Positions 1 through 8,241 of a DNA stretch of 48,946 nucleotides are shown here, in pieces. Below the pieces are notes generated by a model. That model was not told where the DNA came from. It saw only the letters and a list, made by a program, of their open reading frames with translations, and did no database searches. The first letter of the stretch is position 1. Every line of letters starts with the position of its first letter. Location of the stretch: contig QIKY01000243.1 in the NCBI GenBank assembly GCA_003233175.1, positions 1 to 48,946 on the forward strand. Reading direction: 5' to 3'. The DNA comes from Planctomycetaceae bacterium (GTDB lineage: Bacteria; Planctomycetota; Planctomycetia; Pirellulales; Pirellulaceae). Both the position numbers and the translations under genes were made by a program.

Positions 1-2
1 TT

Positions 3-89
3 TTTCATCCGCAAGTCAAGGTCGATAAAGTCAATCCAGATCACGATTTAACGATGCCAGCCACAGTCAACATGGCGCTGTCCAGTTAG
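3..89 (+). CDS. C-terminal end of an unidentified gene (partial)
   Basis: An open frame enters from the left edge and reads 28 codons to a TAG at 87-89, ending in NMALSS. The residues (HPQVKVDKVNPDHD) are mixed and polar like a real protein end. The stop codon is immediately followed by the GGACCGTTCG end of a MITE-like repeat. The family cannot be recognised from so little sequence, and the frame could be open by chance. Confidence 0.35.
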   Translation, partial: FHPQVKVDKVNPDHDLTMPATVNMALSS

Positions 90-290
90 GACCGTTCGAG
101 GAATAATTGTCTGGTTTTCATGGGCAAGGAAGAGCCGAATTTGTCAATAGTTATTTTTCATTTGTCATTTTTCATTGAAGAAGGAGAAACAAGGATGCGA
201 AACAAACCGATGGCCAATGACAAATGAAAAATAACTATTGACAAATGACTTGCCCAATTCTCGGGCGACACTAAATTCCCGAACGGTTCG
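88..290. repeat. MITE-like palindromic element, copy A
   Basis: The terminal inverted repeat is ACCGTTCG at 91-98 and CGAACGGT at 280-287, with weaker similarity continuing inward to the TGTC/GACA blocks. Inside lies a perfect 31-bp inverted repeat, 139-169 against 216-246, built of TTTGTCAATAGTTATT-type sequence. The core between the arms carries GGATGCGAAAC and CGATGGCC. A second, diverged copy lies at 21486-21670. There is no transposase, so this looks like a non-autonomous element. A 31-bp perfect arm means the transcript would fold into a long hairpin. Confidence 0.8.
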
Positions 291-427
291 TGGCGTCGGC
301 CGGAAACGTACGGTTGCATTTCCGGCGCCTGTGCGGAGCAATTCGCTACCGATTTTGGACTGCCCATTCTTCGCGGGAGAAAAAGGGCGCACGCGAAGAC
401 GAACACAAACACGAACGAGCGATGCTA

Positions 428-798
428 AGGACCTGTCCACGATCTCTTCCGTGCAATGGTGATAGGGAATTCTCATCAAGCCGGAGGCTTGGCAGCCATT
501 AGCCGGTGGTCGAGCGCAGCGAACACCACCGGTTGGCCGGCGCAACGAATGATGCATCCCCGGGATGCTAGATGCAGCGCCCTGAACGGCGGTCATCGAT
601 TACGCCGCCCATTGTCGCCAGCGCACCTAGCATCCCGTCGGGATGCGGAATGTCGGCGGCTCGTTATCCGGCGGTGTTCGCTGCGCTCGACCACCGGCTA
701 ATGGCTTTTATCCTTCCAGGATATGAAACCAAGGACGCCAAACCTCTTCGGCCTGGCCCGCATCCGAAAAACACGGAATAGATCGTGGACAGGGACTT
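428..798. repeat. Nested inverted-repeat locus 1 (three levels)
   Basis: Outer arms at about 429-452 and 773-797 (CTGTCCACGATCTCTTCCGTG-like) flank a middle pair at 494-532 and 668-706, which match at 38 of 39 positions. Inside these is a third pair around 552-578 and 622-647 built of GCATCCCGGGATGC-like sequence. No credible gene is present between 90 and 812; the open frames here simply read through the palindromes. Confidence 0.8.
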
Positions 799-812
799 AG
801 CTTGCACGGGTC

Positions 813-2258
813 TCACTTCTCGGCAACCAACACCGCCGCCCAGGGGCTCTTGCTGGGCGCCGCGAGACGCAGCACCCGGCCGCCAGACGCCTTGCGTTTC
901 GGCCCCCACTGGCCGTTGCCGATGTTGATCCAACGCAATGCGAATTCTTGCCGATGGGCCGTTAAGTCGAGCCCCACCGATCCGCCCGAGGTGAAATACA
1001 AAACATACGCGTCGCCTGGGCGGCAAGCCAGATACGCCTCATCGGGAGCGCGGTCGTGGAGCAGGTCTTGCCGGGGTTGGATGTCCCACCAGTTGACCAG
1101 CGAACCCACTTTCCTTGCCGCCTGGAGCGACGCCTGGGCGATCGGTTGCAGTCCGTTGCCGGCGCCGTCGCGATGAAAGCGGGCCGATGCGCAGCCGGCG
1201 AGAATATTTCTCCAAAACCGCTCGACGCCGTCCGCCGGAGTTCCCGAACCCCAAGAAGTTTCGCCGCTGCCGTAAATCTTGGTGTTGTTCAAGGGACGCG
1301 GGTGCTTGCGAATTTCACGCCGGTACCATTGCAACTTTTCCCAATGCGTCTGGTCAAAGTTGCGGCTATTGACCTGCGAAATATCGATAAACGAGTACGT
1401 TTGCGGGTCGTCCAGCGCTTGGCGAATCTTGGCTGATTGTTCGGGTTTGTATCCGTTGTCGAACATGTCGGTCAGATAGACGCTCACGTTTTTTTCCCGG
1501 GCCCGACGACGAATGAAGTCGATCCAATACTTCCCCCACAAAGGCGAGGAAGACGTTTCATTGTTCATGCAATAAAGCACGTTGTCGTGCGCCAAACTAT
1601 ACGAGAGCAGCTTGGCCACGAACCGTTCTTGATACTTGCGAATGACGTCGTACTTTTTTTGGTAGTGCGGCGAACCGGCAACGCTGTGGAAAAACGGTTG
1701 GCGGTCGCGCGAAGGGTGCTGTTTGGAATACTGCGTCGCCAGACCCGACTGCTCAGACGTGTAGTTCACGTTGTTCGCCGGATTGTAAGGATGCTTTCGC
1801 CAATGGCCCGCGCCGCGAAAGTCGGTGTAATCGAAGCGATCCCAGACTTCGATCTGCACGATCACGCCGCGTTGTTGTGTCCAGTCGAGCAGGTTCGAGA
1901 AACGGCGCCAGTATTCGTCGTTCCATTGTTCAAGATCGTACTTGCCGTTTTTAAGTTGCCGAAACGCATAGACTTCGAAGCCATGATCTTTTCGATCGCT
2001 CATCGTGTTGCGAATATAGTTTCCGCCCACACCCACGAGTTCATCTAGATGTTGCTTCAGGTCGGGAATTTGGAAGAGACTGTCGTCTTTTGTTCCTCCC
2101 AATAAGAGCAGTGGCGCGCCGTGATATTGCCAGTAGCGAGGATTTTTTTCGTAGGGTCGGATGCGACCCGCTTCGTCGGCGAACACGTGGTTGGCGAACA
2201 CGCAGCCGGCCACAAAAACAATAGCCGCCGCCAAGGGCGAATTTAGTTGACGAATCAT
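813..2258 (-). CDS. Secreted glycoside-hydrolase-like protein (apiosidase/DUF4038-type TIM barrel)
   Basis: 481 residues. A signal peptide is visible at residues 1-27 (hydrophobic core, ANHVFA cleavage context). The body reads like a clan-A TIM-barrel glycosidase of the DUF4038/apiosidase-like type: LLLLGGTKDD near residue 50, then alternating barrel strands, with candidate acid/base Glu234 in CMNNETSS and candidate nucleophile Glu333 in GSGETSWG, about 100 residues apart as in strand-4/strand-7 pairs. The last 90 residues (AYVLYFTSGGSVGLDL) resemble the small beta domain annotated as a putative collagen-binding domain that often ends these proteins. It is probably exported and acts on a plant or algal glycan, but the substrate is unknown. 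AAAGG at about 2265-2269 supports the ATG at 2258. The catalytic residues are inferred from spacing, not proven. Confidence 0.8.
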   Translation of the reverse strand: MIRQLNSPLAAAIVFVAGCVFANHVFADEAGRIRPYEKNPRYWQYHGAPLLLLGGTKDDSLFQIPDLKQHLDELVGVGGNYIRNTMSDRKDHGFEVYAFRQLKNGKYDLEQWNDEYWRRFSNLLDWTQQRGVIVQIEVWDRFDYTDFRGAGHWRKHPYNPANNVNYTSEQSGLATQYSKQHPSRDRQPFFHSVAGSPHYQKKYDVIRKYQERFVAKLLSYSLAHDNVLYCMNNETSSSPLWGKYWIDFIRRRAREKNVSVYLTDMFDNGYKPEQSAKIRQALDDPQTYSFIDISQVNSRNFDQTHWEKLQWYRREIRKHPRPLNNTKIYGSGETSWGSGTPADGVERFWRNILAGCASARFHRDGAGNGLQPIAQASLQAARKVGSLVNWWDIQPRQDLLHDRAPDEAYLACRPGDAYVLYFTSGGSVGLDLTAHRQEFALRWINIGNGQWGPKRKASGGRVLRLAAPSKSPWAAVLVAEK

Positions 2259-2453
2259 TGCCGGCCTTTCGATTTTTTCCGTTGATCAGGCGATACGTTG
2301 AGTATAGAACAAATACTCTCGCACCCCACATGTTTGTTATACGGAAATCTTGGTTAGCGTCGTATGGGAAAATTAGTGTCGGGTTTCGTTTTTTCACGGA
2401 GCGAAAGACGACCATGAAAAACCGCACGGCGCCCAACGAACGAGCACGCTTCG

Positions 2454-2870
2454 ATGACACACGCCGCCGCGGAACAAGAACTCATCGCCCTGACGCACCA
2501 ACTGTTGGAAAGTATTTCGGCGTCCGACTGGGAAACATACACACAACTTTGCGACCCCACGCTGAGCGCCTTTGAGCCGGAAGCGCGGGGGCATCTTGTG
2601 GAAGGTTTGCCTTTTCATCACTTCTACTTCCAACGCGAGGCGAAAGCGGCGGTGAACACAGCGGCGAACACAACGATCGCTTCGCCCCACGTGCGCATGC
2701 TTGGCGACGACGCGGCCATCATAAGTTACGTGCGGCTGGTGCAATTCTGGGCCGAAGACGGAGCAGCGCGAACTGCCGTGTACGATGAAACGCGTGTTTG
2801 GCGGCGGGCCGAGGGAAGTTGGCGGCACGTGCATTTTCATCGATCCTCCAATGCGAGCGAAGGTCTTTAA
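2454..2870 (+). CDS. NTF2-like protein of the CaMKII association-domain (SnoaL-like) family
   Basis: 138 residues, cytoplasmic, with no signal peptide. The pattern LTHQLLESISASDWETYTQLCDP, FEPEARG and HFYF, ending with VYDETRVWRR and WRHVHFHRS, is the single cone-shaped NTF2-like fold annotated as calcium/calmodulin-dependent kinase II association domain in bacteria. In bacteria such domains stand alone, oligomerise and bind small ligands; no kinase accompanies it here. The start has no clear ribosome-binding site, so the true N-terminus may differ slightly. It runs away from the minus-strand glycosidase gene, with about 195 bp between the two starts. Confidence 0.8.
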   Translation: MTHAAAEQELIALTHQLLESISASDWETYTQLCDPTLSAFEPEARGHLVEGLPFHHFYFQREAKAAVNTAANTTIASPHVRMLGDDAAIISYVRLVQFWAEDGAARTAVYDETRVWRRAEGSWRHVHFHRSSNASEGL

Positions 2871-3155
2871 GGCGAGCGACGGATGAACATTTTTCGAATA
2901 CAAGCACGAAGCGCAAGCGAGTGAATCAGCAAACGGTCATTCCGGCGCAGGCGGGACCCCAAAAAAAACGCACCGACTCCAACTGCGTGCGGGTAAGTTA
3001 TTTTCCACCGCTCGCCTAACAGGAGGTTCTTCAGATGGGAGTCCTTTTTTCAGTCGCGGCCGGTTCTGCATTTCGGGCGGCGCATCTGTTATAATCGGTA
3101 AACGCTTCAGTCTGATAGTTGCAGTTTTCCCATCATCACCCACGAGATACGAATC
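2871..3155. other. Intergenic region with repeat fragments and a possible promoter
   Basis: This 285-bp gap holds a single arm of a CACGAAGCGCAAGCGAGTG-type repeat near 2905-2925 and a CATTCCGGCGCAGGCGGGA-like segment near 2938-2957. Both resemble arms of dispersed repeats, but no partner arm was found in the window. No gene is visible. Confidence 0.4.
3090..3095 (+). promoter_or_regulatory. Candidate -10 box for the DUF1080 gene
   Basis: TATAAT lies 61 bp upstream of the start codon. There is no convincing -35 box at 16-18 bp spacing, so this is a weak call. Confidence 0.3.
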
Positions 3156-4148
3156 ATGAGACGCCCTCTCCACGCGGCCGCGATATTTACGTTTTCGATG
3201 TTGGTCGTTGCCGGCATCGGCGGTTTTGCCTGTTTGCAAGCGGCCGACAAAGATGGGCCGCTTTACACCGACCCCCAAAAAGCCGGCCCCGACTATGCCG
3301 TCCAAGGCGAGTACGTCGGCACGGCGGACGATGGCCAAAAAATCGGCGCGCAGGTCGTCGCCCTGGGCGATGGCGAGTTTGAAGCCGTCATTCTGATAGG
3401 CGGCTTGCCGGGCGAGGGCTGGAGCCGTGGCGATACGAAGCATAAAGCCCAGGGAACATTGAAAGACGGCGTGGCGGTCTTCGAACGAGACGGCAAGACG
3501 GGAAAAATCGCCGAGGGAAAATTCACCATCACCGACGAAAACGATCAGGTGTACGTGGTGCTGGAAAAAGTGGCTCGAAAAAGCGCCACCCTCGGCGCCA
3601 AGCCGCCGCAAAACGCAATCGTGCTGTTCGATGGCAAGAGCGCCGACGCTTTCCAAAACGGCAAGTTGGTCGGCGAATTGCTGGCGGCGAACTGCTTCAC
3701 CAAACGTAAATTCCAAGACCACGCCTTTCACGTCGAGTTCCGCACTCCTTTCAAGCCCAATGCGCGCGGTCAGGCCCGCGGCAATAGCGGCGTCTACCTG
3801 CAAGGACGTTACGAAACCCAAGTGCTCGATTCCTTCGGCCTGGAAGGACTGAACAACGAATGCGGCGGCATTTATTCCATCGCCGAACCGATTGTGAATA
3901 TGTGCTACCCGCCGCTGACCTGGCAAACCTACGATGTCGACTTCACCGCCGCGCGTTACACCGACGGAGAAAAAACGAAAAACGCGCGTGTCACGATCCG
4001 ACACAACGGCGTCGTGATTCACAACGACCTCGAACTCACGCACGGAACGCCCGGCCGCAATCCGGAAGGCCCCGGGCCTTCGGAACTGTATTTGCAAGGC
4101 CATGGCAATCCTGTGATGTATCGCAATATCTGGGTTGTGGAGAAGTAG
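3156..4148 (+). CDS. Secreted DUF1080 (3-keto-disaccharide hydrolase-type) protein
   Basis: 330 residues. A signal peptide spans about residues 1-28 (MRRPLHAAAIFTFSMLVV, then CLQAAD). Residues 150-330 form the concanavalin-like DUF1080 domain, opening with IVLFDGKSADAFQNG and including SGVYLQGRYETQVLDSFG, the CGGIYSIAEP segment and the closing YRNIWVVEK. Characterised members hydrolyse 3-keto-glycosides, and the family is much expanded in planctomycetes. The first 120 residues form a beta-rich lead domain with short repeats of the DGEFEAVILIGGLPGEGW type. The protein is probably periplasmic or outer-surface. It precedes the CDGSH gene by 65 bp. Confidence 0.87.
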   Translation: MRRPLHAAAIFTFSMLVVAGIGGFACLQAADKDGPLYTDPQKAGPDYAVQGEYVGTADDGQKIGAQVVALGDGEFEAVILIGGLPGEGWSRGDTKHKAQGTLKDGVAVFERDGKTGKIAEGKFTITDENDQVYVVLEKVARKSATLGAKPPQNAIVLFDGKSADAFQNGKLVGELLAANCFTKRKFQDHAFHVEFRTPFKPNARGQARGNSGVYLQGRYETQVLDSFGLEGLNNECGGIYSIAEPIVNMCYPPLTWQTYDVDFTAARYTDGEKTKNARVTIRHNGVVIHNDLELTHGTPGRNPEGPGPSELYLQGHGNPVMYRNIWVVEK

Positions 4149-4213
4149 CCAACATTTGCCGATGCTTATGTAACCGCATGGACCCCCTCGTTTTGTTAAG
4201 GAGAATAATCGTC

Positions 4214-4423
4214 ATGTCAGACGTAACCATTAAAGTTCGCGACAACGGCCCTTTGTTGGTTGAAGGTTCGATCAAAATTGAAGACGCCGAAGGTAATGCC
4301 TTCACAACGAATCCTGAAAAGCCGGTGATCGCGATTTGCCGTTGCGGCGCGTCGGCGAATCGCCCGTTTTGCGACGGCGCGCACAACCAAAGCGGCTTCG
4401 AATCTTGCGAACGCGCGACGTAA
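4214..4423 (+). CDS. CDGSH iron-sulfur domain protein
   Basis: 69 residues. The 2Fe-2S ligand signature is complete: CRCGASANRPFCDGAH, with three Cys and one His in the C-x-C-x8-C-x3-H arrangement of CDGSH/mitoNEET-type proteins. The ATG at 4214 is chosen because AAGGAG at 4198-4203 lies 10 nt upstream and because the ligand domain normally begins a small protein; a longer upstream open frame in the same register lacks support. It is likely a soluble cytosolic electron-transfer or cluster-transfer protein. A GAAGCCCGGC palindrome lies 56 bp downstream. Confidence 0.9.
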   Translation: MSDVTIKVRDNGPLLVEGSIKIEDAEGNAFTTNPEKPVIAICRCGASANRPFCDGAHNQSGFESCERAT

Positions 4424-4479
4424 GGCGTCAACACCTGAAAAGCGTGGAGCGAGTGTTTGCGTCCAGGGTTGGCGTTTGA

Positions 4480-4510
4480 GAAGCCCGGCTTTTTGAAAAA
4501 GCCGGGCTTC
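4480..4510. repeat. GAAGCCCGGC palindrome, copy 1
   Basis: A perfect palindrome, GAAGCCCGGCTTTTT around a central G, lies between the CDGSH gene and the next gene. The long GC stem could terminate transcription, but no T-run follows outside it. It is one of six related copies in the window. Confidence 0.85.
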
Positions 4511-4796
4511 TAGGCGGGAACGCCGTTTTCAGGGCTTCCTTGGTTGCGGAAATTCGGCCGTCAACATGTTATCCACCCGCGGACGAATTCGGTCGGCCGT
4601 GGTGCGTGCTGCGCAAATCGTCGTGCATGATGAACTTGCGCGGCGGGTGTGTGAAATCGGCCCGTTCGGCTGGCGTTTTCCCTGGGCGACTAGGTAGAAT
4701 CGGCTGTCCTGGAGCGACGCCAAACATCAAAATTCGGCCCTTGTTGGGTGTTGTTCCCGTTGACAAAAATCTCGCTGATCACCAGGAGCCAGAGGC

Positions 4797-5672
4797 ATGG
4801 AAGATACAACGCCCGTTTCACCAGATACAGCAGTTCCAGACGTCGCAGTTCCGGAAAAAGCGGTCGTGGAAAAGGCGGCGGAGCCTTTTGTCGGCCGTTG
4901 GAATAAGTTGGTCTCGACGACCAACTGGGATAAAGGCGCTATTATTCACCAGTGGCGAGAAACGTTACTCGCCACCGGCGCCCCCGCCACCGACTATTCC
5001 GACGAAGCCTGGAGCCAGTGCGTGGGCGGTGTGACCGGCCAACACGCCGGCCGCCTGCGACGCGTGTATGCACGGTTTGGCGATGCCGCCGAAAAATTCA
5101 AGCAACTCTTCTGGAGCCATTTTCAAGCCGCCCTCGATTGGGAAGACGCCGAAATGTGGCTCGAAGGCGCTGTGCAAAACAGTTGGTCCGTGGCAAAAAT
5201 GAGGACCAACCGCTGGGAAACTCTCGGCGCGCCGGCCGACCTCAAACCCCGCGAAGAAGATGTCATTAGCACCGAAATCGATGAAGATTTCGAGCCCGCT
5301 CTCACACAAGACCCCGCCCACCAACAAGCAGCGACCGCTTTCGACGAATCGCAAGCGGGGCCGACGCACGAAGGTTCTGATTTTGGCGATGAGCCCTCCT
5401 CTGGCGCCGCTCTCGAACACGACGCCGCCATCGAACACGACGCCGCCATCGAAAACGACGCCCCGCTGTCGAACGTCGAACGCGTGCGGCACTTTGAAGA
5501 CTTGCCCGACCTGCCGGACGATGTCATCGAAGCGGTCGACGCCTTCAAACTAGCGATTGTTCGACACAAAGCCGACGATTGGCGGGAAATCAAATGCGAT
5601 GACCTCCTGCTTTGCCTCGATGCCCTCAAACAATTCGCCGCGGCGTCCGCCGACGAAACAGCCCCTTTTTAG
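4797..5672 (+). CDS. Conserved acidic protein of unknown function, putative HTH-like N-terminus
   Basis: 291 residues, no signal peptide. AGGAG at 4784-4788 sits 8 nt before the ATG. Residues 30-150 are Trp-rich and ordered (GRWNKLVSTTNWDKG, WRETLL, SDEAWSQCVGGVTGQHAGRLRRVY, WSHFQAALDW), a layout that could include a helix-turn-helix around AWSQCVGGVTGQHAGRL; this is inference only. Residues 160-235 are acidic and low-complexity, and contain a short tandem repeat EHDAAI/EHDAAI/ENDAP coded by an 18-bp DNA repeat at 5413-5460. The C-terminal 60 residues are again helical. I recognise the type as a planctomycete conserved hypothetical, not as a named family. It lies 45 bp upstream of the sugar isomerase gene on the same strand. 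Confidence 0.75.
   Translation: MEDTTPVSPDTAVPDVAVPEKAVVEKAAEPFVGRWNKLVSTTNWDKGAIIHQWRETLLATGAPATDYSDEAWSQCVGGVTGQHAGRLRRVYARFGDAAEKFKQLFWSHFQAALDWEDAEMWLEGAVQNSWSVAKMRTNRWETLGAPADLKPREEDVISTEIDEDFEPALTQDPAHQQAATAFDESQAGPTHEGSDFGDEPSSGAALEHDAAIEHDAAIENDAPLSNVERVRHFEDLPDLPDDVIEAVDAFKLAIVRHKADDWREIKCDDLLLCLDALKQFAAASADETAPF
5413..5460. repeat. 18-bp tandem repeat inside the coding region
   Basis: TCGAACACGACGCCGCCA occurs twice exactly (5413-5430, 5431-5448) and then partly (5449-5460). It codes for repeated EHDAAI units, and its copy number could change by slippage without breaking the frame. Confidence 0.85.
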
Positions 5673-5717
5673 ACATCGCTTTTTCAACGTTCTGGGAAGT
5701 AGGGTGGAAAACGAATT

Positions 5718-6689
5718 ATGGCAAACCTTACGCGCCGCGCAGCGCTGCAAAAGGGCGCGCTCTCCGTGGCCGCCGCGTTGCATATCTCGACAAGGAAAAA
5801 TCAGGTGTTCGCCGCCGCCGGCCCGCCGGCCAGATTCACGATGGATTTACGGTGCGGATCCATCGGCGTGCGGGCCGACCAGCGAGCGGCCATTCGTCTG
5901 GCCCACGAAAACGGATTCGAGTCGGTCACGCCGAACCCGAATTTCTTGGCCGACCTGTCCGATGAATCAAGGCCGCAACTGCTCCAGGAATTGAACGACA
6001 GAAAACTGGTCTGGGGCGCGGCGGGGTTGCCGGTCGATTTTCGCCGCGATGAAAAAACATTCGCCGATGGCGTCAAACGTCTGCCCCGGCTGGCTGCGGG
6101 ATTGCAACGCGCTGGCGTCACGCGCGTCGGCACGTGGCTGAGTCCGGCCCATGCCGAACTCACGTACATGGCCAATTTCCGCCAACACGCGAAACGTCTG
6201 CGAATCTGCGCCGCGATTCTCGCCGACCATGGTCTGCGATTTGGGCTCGAATACGTCGGTCCGAAAACGCTTTGGGCCGCGAAACGGCATAGTTTCGTCC
6301 ACAGCATGGCCGAGACCAAGGAGTTGATCGCTGAAATCGGTCTGGACAACGTCGGCTTCGTGCTCGACAGTTGGCATTGGTACACGGCTCACGAAACGGC
6401 GGATGATCTGCGCACGCTCCAAAACCGAGATGTGGTCGCGTGTGATCTCAACGATGCGCCGGCCGGCATTCCAGTCGACCAACAAATCGACAACCACCGC
6501 GAACTCCCGTCGGACACCGGCGTGATCAACCTCCAGGAATTTCTGGGAGTGTTGCTCGAAATCGGTTACGATGGGCCGGTTCGGGCGGAGCCATTCAACC
6601 GAACTCTCAACGAAATGGACGACCAAGCCGCCGTCGCGGCAACGGCCAAGGCAATGCGGAAATCATTCGCCTTGGTGGGAATCGGCTAG
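5718..6689 (+). CDS. Sugar phosphate isomerase/epimerase family protein (xylose-isomerase-like TIM barrel)
   Basis: 323 residues. The N-terminus MANLTRRAALQKGALSVAAALHIS resembles a Tat signal (RR followed by a hydrophobic stretch), as is usual for planctomycete members. The barrel carries the expected metal-site pattern of the AP-endonuclease-2/xylose-isomerase-like fold: Glu in FGLEYVGP, Asp and His in FVLDSWHWY, Asp in VACDLNDAP, and Glu in VRAEPFN near the end. It probably isomerises or epimerises a free or keto sugar outside the cytoplasm, perhaps alongside the DUF1080 protein and the deacetylase; the substrate cannot be read from sequence. Confidence 0.85.
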   Translation: MANLTRRAALQKGALSVAAALHISTRKNQVFAAAGPPARFTMDLRCGSIGVRADQRAAIRLAHENGFESVTPNPNFLADLSDESRPQLLQELNDRKLVWGAAGLPVDFRRDEKTFADGVKRLPRLAAGLQRAGVTRVGTWLSPAHAELTYMANFRQHAKRLRICAAILADHGLRFGLEYVGPKTLWAAKRHSFVHSMAETKELIAEIGLDNVGFVLDSWHWYTAHETADDLRTLQNRDVVACDLNDAPAGIPVDQQIDNHRELPSDTGVINLQEFLGVLLEIGYDGPVRAEPFNRTLNEMDDQAAVAATAKAMRKSFALVGIG

Positions 6690-6752
6690 AACAAGATTCA
6701 CCTTTCCATCGTTCTCCATTGCCGCGATAGGTAAACGGAGCCTTGAATACCG

Positions 6753-8135
6753 ATGTGCCGCCTTGATAGAATTTCGATAGCGATCGGATTCGCGATCGTG
6801 CTCTTCGCTCCCGCAACCACTCGCCACGGCCTGGCGGACGAATTGGCGGGTGTGACCGTCCGCCTTGAAGACGACAACAGCCCCGCAACGATTCGTGTGA
6901 CGTCTGTTGCTCGGTACAAGGTCAAGATCAGCCTCGATTCCCAAGCCGAAAACAAGCCACTCGATATTCGCGTTGAACTTCCTATAAGCGGTCGTGATGC
7001 TTGGCCGATTGCGAATGTCGCGGCGTTCGATTCCAAGGGACGGCCCTTGGCTGTGCGGCGTGGCGGCATCGCGTGGCATAGGCTATTGATTACCGCACCG
7101 CCGGAACGCGGCGCGGTGATTGTCCAAACCGTCCAAGCAACAGACGACCGGCCGCAGCTTCCGCCGGAAAAAGAACGCCTCGCGACCGACTCCAACACAG
7201 GCCTGAACGCCACGATTTGCCGATGGCGCGATGGCCGGCGCGCTGCGCTCAGCATTCGGTTCGATGATTCACACCCCACGCATTTGAGTAAAGCCATTCC
7301 CATTCTAAATACATATGGATTCCGTGGGACTTTTATGGTGAACCCGGGCGGGCATTCGCCCAACAACCGACAGCGGTCTGCTTTCGAGGAGCGGCGGGCG
7401 GAATGGGAAGCTGTCGCCAAACGAGGACGACACGAATTTGCCAACCACACCATGCACCATCGTGGTGCGAAGAATGATGAACAGATGGAGCGCGAGGTCG
7501 GTGATGCGGCGAAGGCAATTTGGAGGCTGTTTCCCCAAAAAAGCAAGCTGGCGGCGCTGAACCTTGGCGGCGGAACGCAATGGGTGACAACCAGAACGTT
7601 GCAGTATTATCTCGATAAATATCATTTGTTCGATGCATCATCCAACTCGACCGGCATGGACGATGTGTATGGCAAGCGGGTTGCCACGTTTCGTCGATTG
7701 CTTGAAGCCCATATCGATCGTGGCCTTTGGTATAAAATCCACTATCATTATATCGGCAAGAACCTCAGTAGCAGCGAAGCGAATTTCCGAGCGGTGTTGA
7801 ACATCGCCAAGAAGAATGAAGCTCAGCTATGGATCGCCGGCATGGCCGACATTCACAAGTATCAGACCGAACGGCGGAGCGCGCGACTGGCCATCGAAAG
7901 CGACGGTCCTTCACGCGTCAGCCTCCGGTTGTCATGCACAACAAAACCAGAACTCTATGATCAGCCATTGACGATTGAGGTCGTGTTGCCGAAGTCCTGG
8001 CTGGCCAACCGCGTGATGGTCAGGAATCGCGAAGGCAAGGCAATCGCGACCCAATCAAAACAGAGTAACGGCCAAACGCTACTGTATTTTGACGTCGCGC
8101 CGCGGAATGGGCTTTATAGCGTGGGAACGGAATAG
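6753..8135 (+). CDS. Secreted polysaccharide deacetylase family protein
   Basis: 460 residues with a signal peptide at about 1-28. The NodB/CE4 motifs are visible: Asp171-Asp172 in SIRFDDSHPTH, and His232/His236 in NHTMHHRG, matching H-[ST]-x-x-H. GTFMVNPGG follows the first motif, as in the family. Residues 30-150 form an extra beta-rich lead domain, and residues 380-460 a beta domain containing SLRLSCTTK and PLTIEVVLPKSW. It likely removes N- or O-acetyl groups from a glycan outside the cytoplasm. The gene starts 63 bp after the isomerase gene, so co-transcription is plausible. Confidence 0.87.
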   Translation: MCRLDRISIAIGFAIVLFAPATTRHGLADELAGVTVRLEDDNSPATIRVTSVARYKVKISLDSQAENKPLDIRVELPISGRDAWPIANVAAFDSKGRPLAVRRGGIAWHRLLITAPPERGAVIVQTVQATDDRPQLPPEKERLATDSNTGLNATICRWRDGRRAALSIRFDDSHPTHLSKAIPILNTYGFRGTFMVNPGGHSPNNRQRSAFEERRAEWEAVAKRGRHEFANHTMHHRGAKNDEQMEREVGDAAKAIWRLFPQKSKLAALNLGGGTQWVTTRTLQYYLDKYHLFDASSNSTGMDDVYGKRVATFRRLLEAHIDRGLWYKIHYHYIGKNLSSSEANFRAVLNIAKKNEAQLWIAGMADIHKYQTERRSARLAIESDGPSRVSLRLSCTTKPELYDQPLTIEVVLPKSWLANRVMVRNREGKAIATQSKQSNGQTLLYFDVAPRNGLYSVGTE

Positions 8136-8241
8136 GGGCGAAACCTGGGGGCGAAGTCAGAGAGTGGGGGACAGGGGACGCTCCAATGCGGCGTGCTCCC
8201 CCTATGGCCAATCCGTGTGTTATGGAACTCGCTTGGTTTAT

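Noticed and set aside
158-596. Open frames across the left-edge repeats
   Set aside because: They read through palindromes in both directions with no ribosome-binding sites and no protein-like composition.
1437-2048. 203-codon plus-strand open frame antisense to the glycosidase gene
   Set aside because: It is a shadow of the codon pattern on the other strand; the minus-strand product has a signal peptide and glycosidase motifs.
4480-4510. Rho-independent terminator call for all GAAGCCCGGC palindromes
   Set aside because: They lack a T-run after the stem, and one lies between divergent gene starts; they are listed as repeats that may sometimes terminate transcription.
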